From NCBI GenBank assembly GCA_964482605.1, contig CAYZYS010000112.1, forward strand, positions 1 to 6,796: 6,796 bases of DNA, read 5' to 3'. A model generated the notes under the pieces. It was not told where the DNA came from, did not search any database, and saw only the letters and a list, made by a program, of their open reading frames with translations. Source of the DNA: Bacteroides_F sp964482605 (lineage in GTDB: Bacteria > Bacillota > Clostridia > Lachnospirales > Lachnospiraceae). Positions 5,863 to 6,796 of this stretch are shown piece by piece. The position numbers were made by a program, and so were the translations under genes. Positions within the stretch are counted from its first letter, which is position 1, and each line of letters starts with the position of its first letter.

Positions 5863-6682
5863 TTTTTTCCAAACCTCCTATCAGGTTTTCCAAATCATCA
5901 TCGTCATCATCCGATTTCTGAGAAATCTTATCACTAACATCTTCCATACTGAGTTGATAATACTCAAGTGCCCTTTCCAGCGTTTCTTTTGGAACTGCAT
6001 TATTGTTATAATTATAAATCACATAATCAATGTACTCATATGGTATATCAATCACATTGCTAGGTACATTCAGTCCTGCATTTCCGCCAACACTCCTAAG
6101 CAAATTGCCAACTTTCTTCTCAGTTTTCTCATTGTCAAGACGCAGTTTCTGGTTTAAATCTATAAACTTCAGATTTTCCAAGCAGTTTAACGTCATGTCA
6201 AAGCTAACATTAAATTCTGACATAATCCGCGCAATATCCATCGCTGATAAATCTTTACCCTCTAGGTTCTGTATTTCCAAATCAATAAATTTACCAACAT
6301 TATCAGATGGCATCAGCAAACAAGCTGCAAAATAATTCGCCTCCTGTTCTTTTTCCTCTGCACTTTTCCCATTTATGGTGGTATTATCATCAATAAATGA
6401 GTTCTCATCGCCTATATGCAAAATAGCATGACCGATTTCATGCGCAAGCGTAAAGACCTCTCTGGACAATCTGCTGGAACTATTCGTAAAAATAACAATA
6501 TCATTGTCTTTTTTTACTGTAAAGCCAAGTTCGGCGTTATCTCCGAGTGGGTATCTCAACAATTTATATCCCACCCTCCCACATTCCTTAAACAAATCAA
6601 TGATTCCGTATCTGCTTATTTTACACTTCATTCTAAAGGAATCTGCTTTTATGCGAATTTCACGTTTTCTGATTTCATTCAT
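5819..6682 (-). CDS. ImmA/IrrE family metallo-endopeptidase, C-terminus frameshifted
   Basis: ImmA/IrrE proteins (M78-like, formerly DUF955) are cytoplasmic zinc peptidases. Known members cleave XRE-type repressors to induce mobile elements (ImmA of ICEBs1) or a DNA-damage response regulator (IrrE of Deinococcus). This 287-residue protein has the metal site HEIGH at residues 81-85, preceded by the typical EVFTLA, and the third ligand in EQEANYFAACLLMP (E114). A middle region of unclear fold follows, then six consecutive Asp (258-263), then LENLIGGLEK. After an A6 tract the frame appears wrong and it ends 14 residues later at TAG, 5819. The restored frame would run to 5779. Start ATG 6682 has GGGGG (6690-6694) 7 nt upstream. 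The catalytic domain is intact, so the protein may still work. The gene follows a partial gene by 13 bp on the same strand, where a repressor partner would be expected, but no HTH is visible in the 32 residues seen. Confidence 0.85.
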   Translation of the reverse strand: MNEIRKREIRIKADSFRMKCKISRYGIIDLFKECGRVGYKLLRYPLGDNAELGFTVKKDNDIVIFTNSSSRLSREVFTLAHEIGHAILHIGDENSFIDDNTTINGKSAEEKEQEANYFAACLLMPSDNVGKFIDLEIQNLEGKDLSAMDIARIMSEFNVSFDMTLNCLENLKFIDLNQKLRLDNEKTEKKVGNLLRSVGGNAGLNVPSNVIDIPYEYIDYVIYNYNNNAVPKETLERALEYYQLSMEDVSDKISQKSDDDDDDLENLIGGLEKRCRVDSKIGRRPWI

Positions 6683-6689
6683 TCACGTA

Positions 6690-6694
6690 CCCCC
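6690..6694 (-). promoter_or_regulatory. Ribosome binding site for the ImmA-like gene
   Basis: GGGGG on the minus strand lies 7 nt before ATG 6682. It is a one-mismatch variant of GGAGG and supports this start over the out-of-frame ATG four bases further on. Confidence 0.55.
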
Positions 6695-6695
6695 G

Positions 6696-6796
6696 TTAAA
6701 GCGCATCCTTGTGCTGAAGTCTTGCATACATATGTTTATTTGCATAAAACAAATCAAGCATATCAAATATCTTTTTAGAAGATCCGCTTTCCTCTC
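6696..6796 (-). CDS. C-terminal end of an unidentified protein upstream of the ImmA-like gene (partial)
   Basis: On the minus strand from the window edge, one frame stays open for 32 complete codons and stops at TAA (6698-6696). It begins EESGSSKKIFDMLDLF and ends ARLQHKDAL, a helical, charged tail. Another frame is open to a TGA next to the following ATG but reads Cys/Ile-rich and less protein-like. The stop lies 13 bp before the ImmA-like ATG, consistent with an operon. ImmA-type peptidases often follow their XRE repressor or another element gene, so this could be the partner, but the visible part has no domain and I cannot name it. Confidence 0.5.
   Translation of the reverse strand, partial: EESGSSKKIFDMLDLFYANKHMYARLQHKDAL

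Noticed and set aside
5863..5868. Programmed -1 frameshift at the A6 tract
   Set aside because: Rejoining the protein-like tail needs a +1 or -2 shift, and no stimulatory structure is obvious; a simple indel or slippage is more likely.
5810..5873. A separate small gene at the peptidase end using AGGAGG on the minus strand and a downstream ATG
   Set aside because: The ATG frame (MQSGFKNWQK...) gives only 19 residues and sits 12 nt from the AGGAGG; the motif is better explained as Gly-Gly codons in the peptidase.

Overview
The window looks like chromosomal DNA of a low-to-mid GC Clostridia member, probably Lachnospiraceae. That is an inference from the style of the FtsH and CTP synthase proteins, strong AGGAG-type ribosome binding sites and classic -35/-10 promoters. 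No 16S or other marker is present to settle it.

Layout. (1) Positions 1-804, minus strand: the first 268 residues of the membrane protease FtsH, cut by the window edge just after the Walker A region. (2) Positions 805-1038: a 234-bp divergent intergenic region with one good candidate promoter in each direction and three copies of a TTTCCAT-type motif. (3) Positions 1039-5757, plus strand: a tightly packed operon of pyrG (CTP synthase), an ABC ATPase and two ABC-2 type permeases. The first two junctions are 1-4 bp overlaps. The third is occupied by a five-copy 18-bp tandem repeat that starts on the stop codon of permease 1 and stays in frame with permease 2. (4) Positions 5758-5818: a short convergent junction where base composition falls sharply and permease 2 seems to lose its last membrane helix. 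No convincing terminator is visible there. (5) Positions 5779-6796, minus strand: an AT-rich accessory module with an ImmA/IrrE-type zinc peptidase whose C-terminal tail lies in another frame after an A6 tract, preceded by the 3' end of an unidentified gene.

How the genes relate. FtsH (membrane protein quality control) and PyrG (the last step of CTP synthesis) are core genes. The ABC ATPase and two related permeases probably form one exporter with a heterodimeric membrane part; its substrate cannot be read from sequence. Translational overlap ties the exporter's expression to pyrG. The ImmA-like peptidase belongs to a family that usually works with an XRE-type repressor in mobile elements or stress responses. 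Its composition and position next to a truncated gene suggest a later arrival.

The best candidates for new biology are the in-frame minisatellite at the permease junction, the frameshifted peptidase tail, and the recombination-like boundary between the exporter operon and the peptidase module. I did not find a clear, wholly new multi-gene system.
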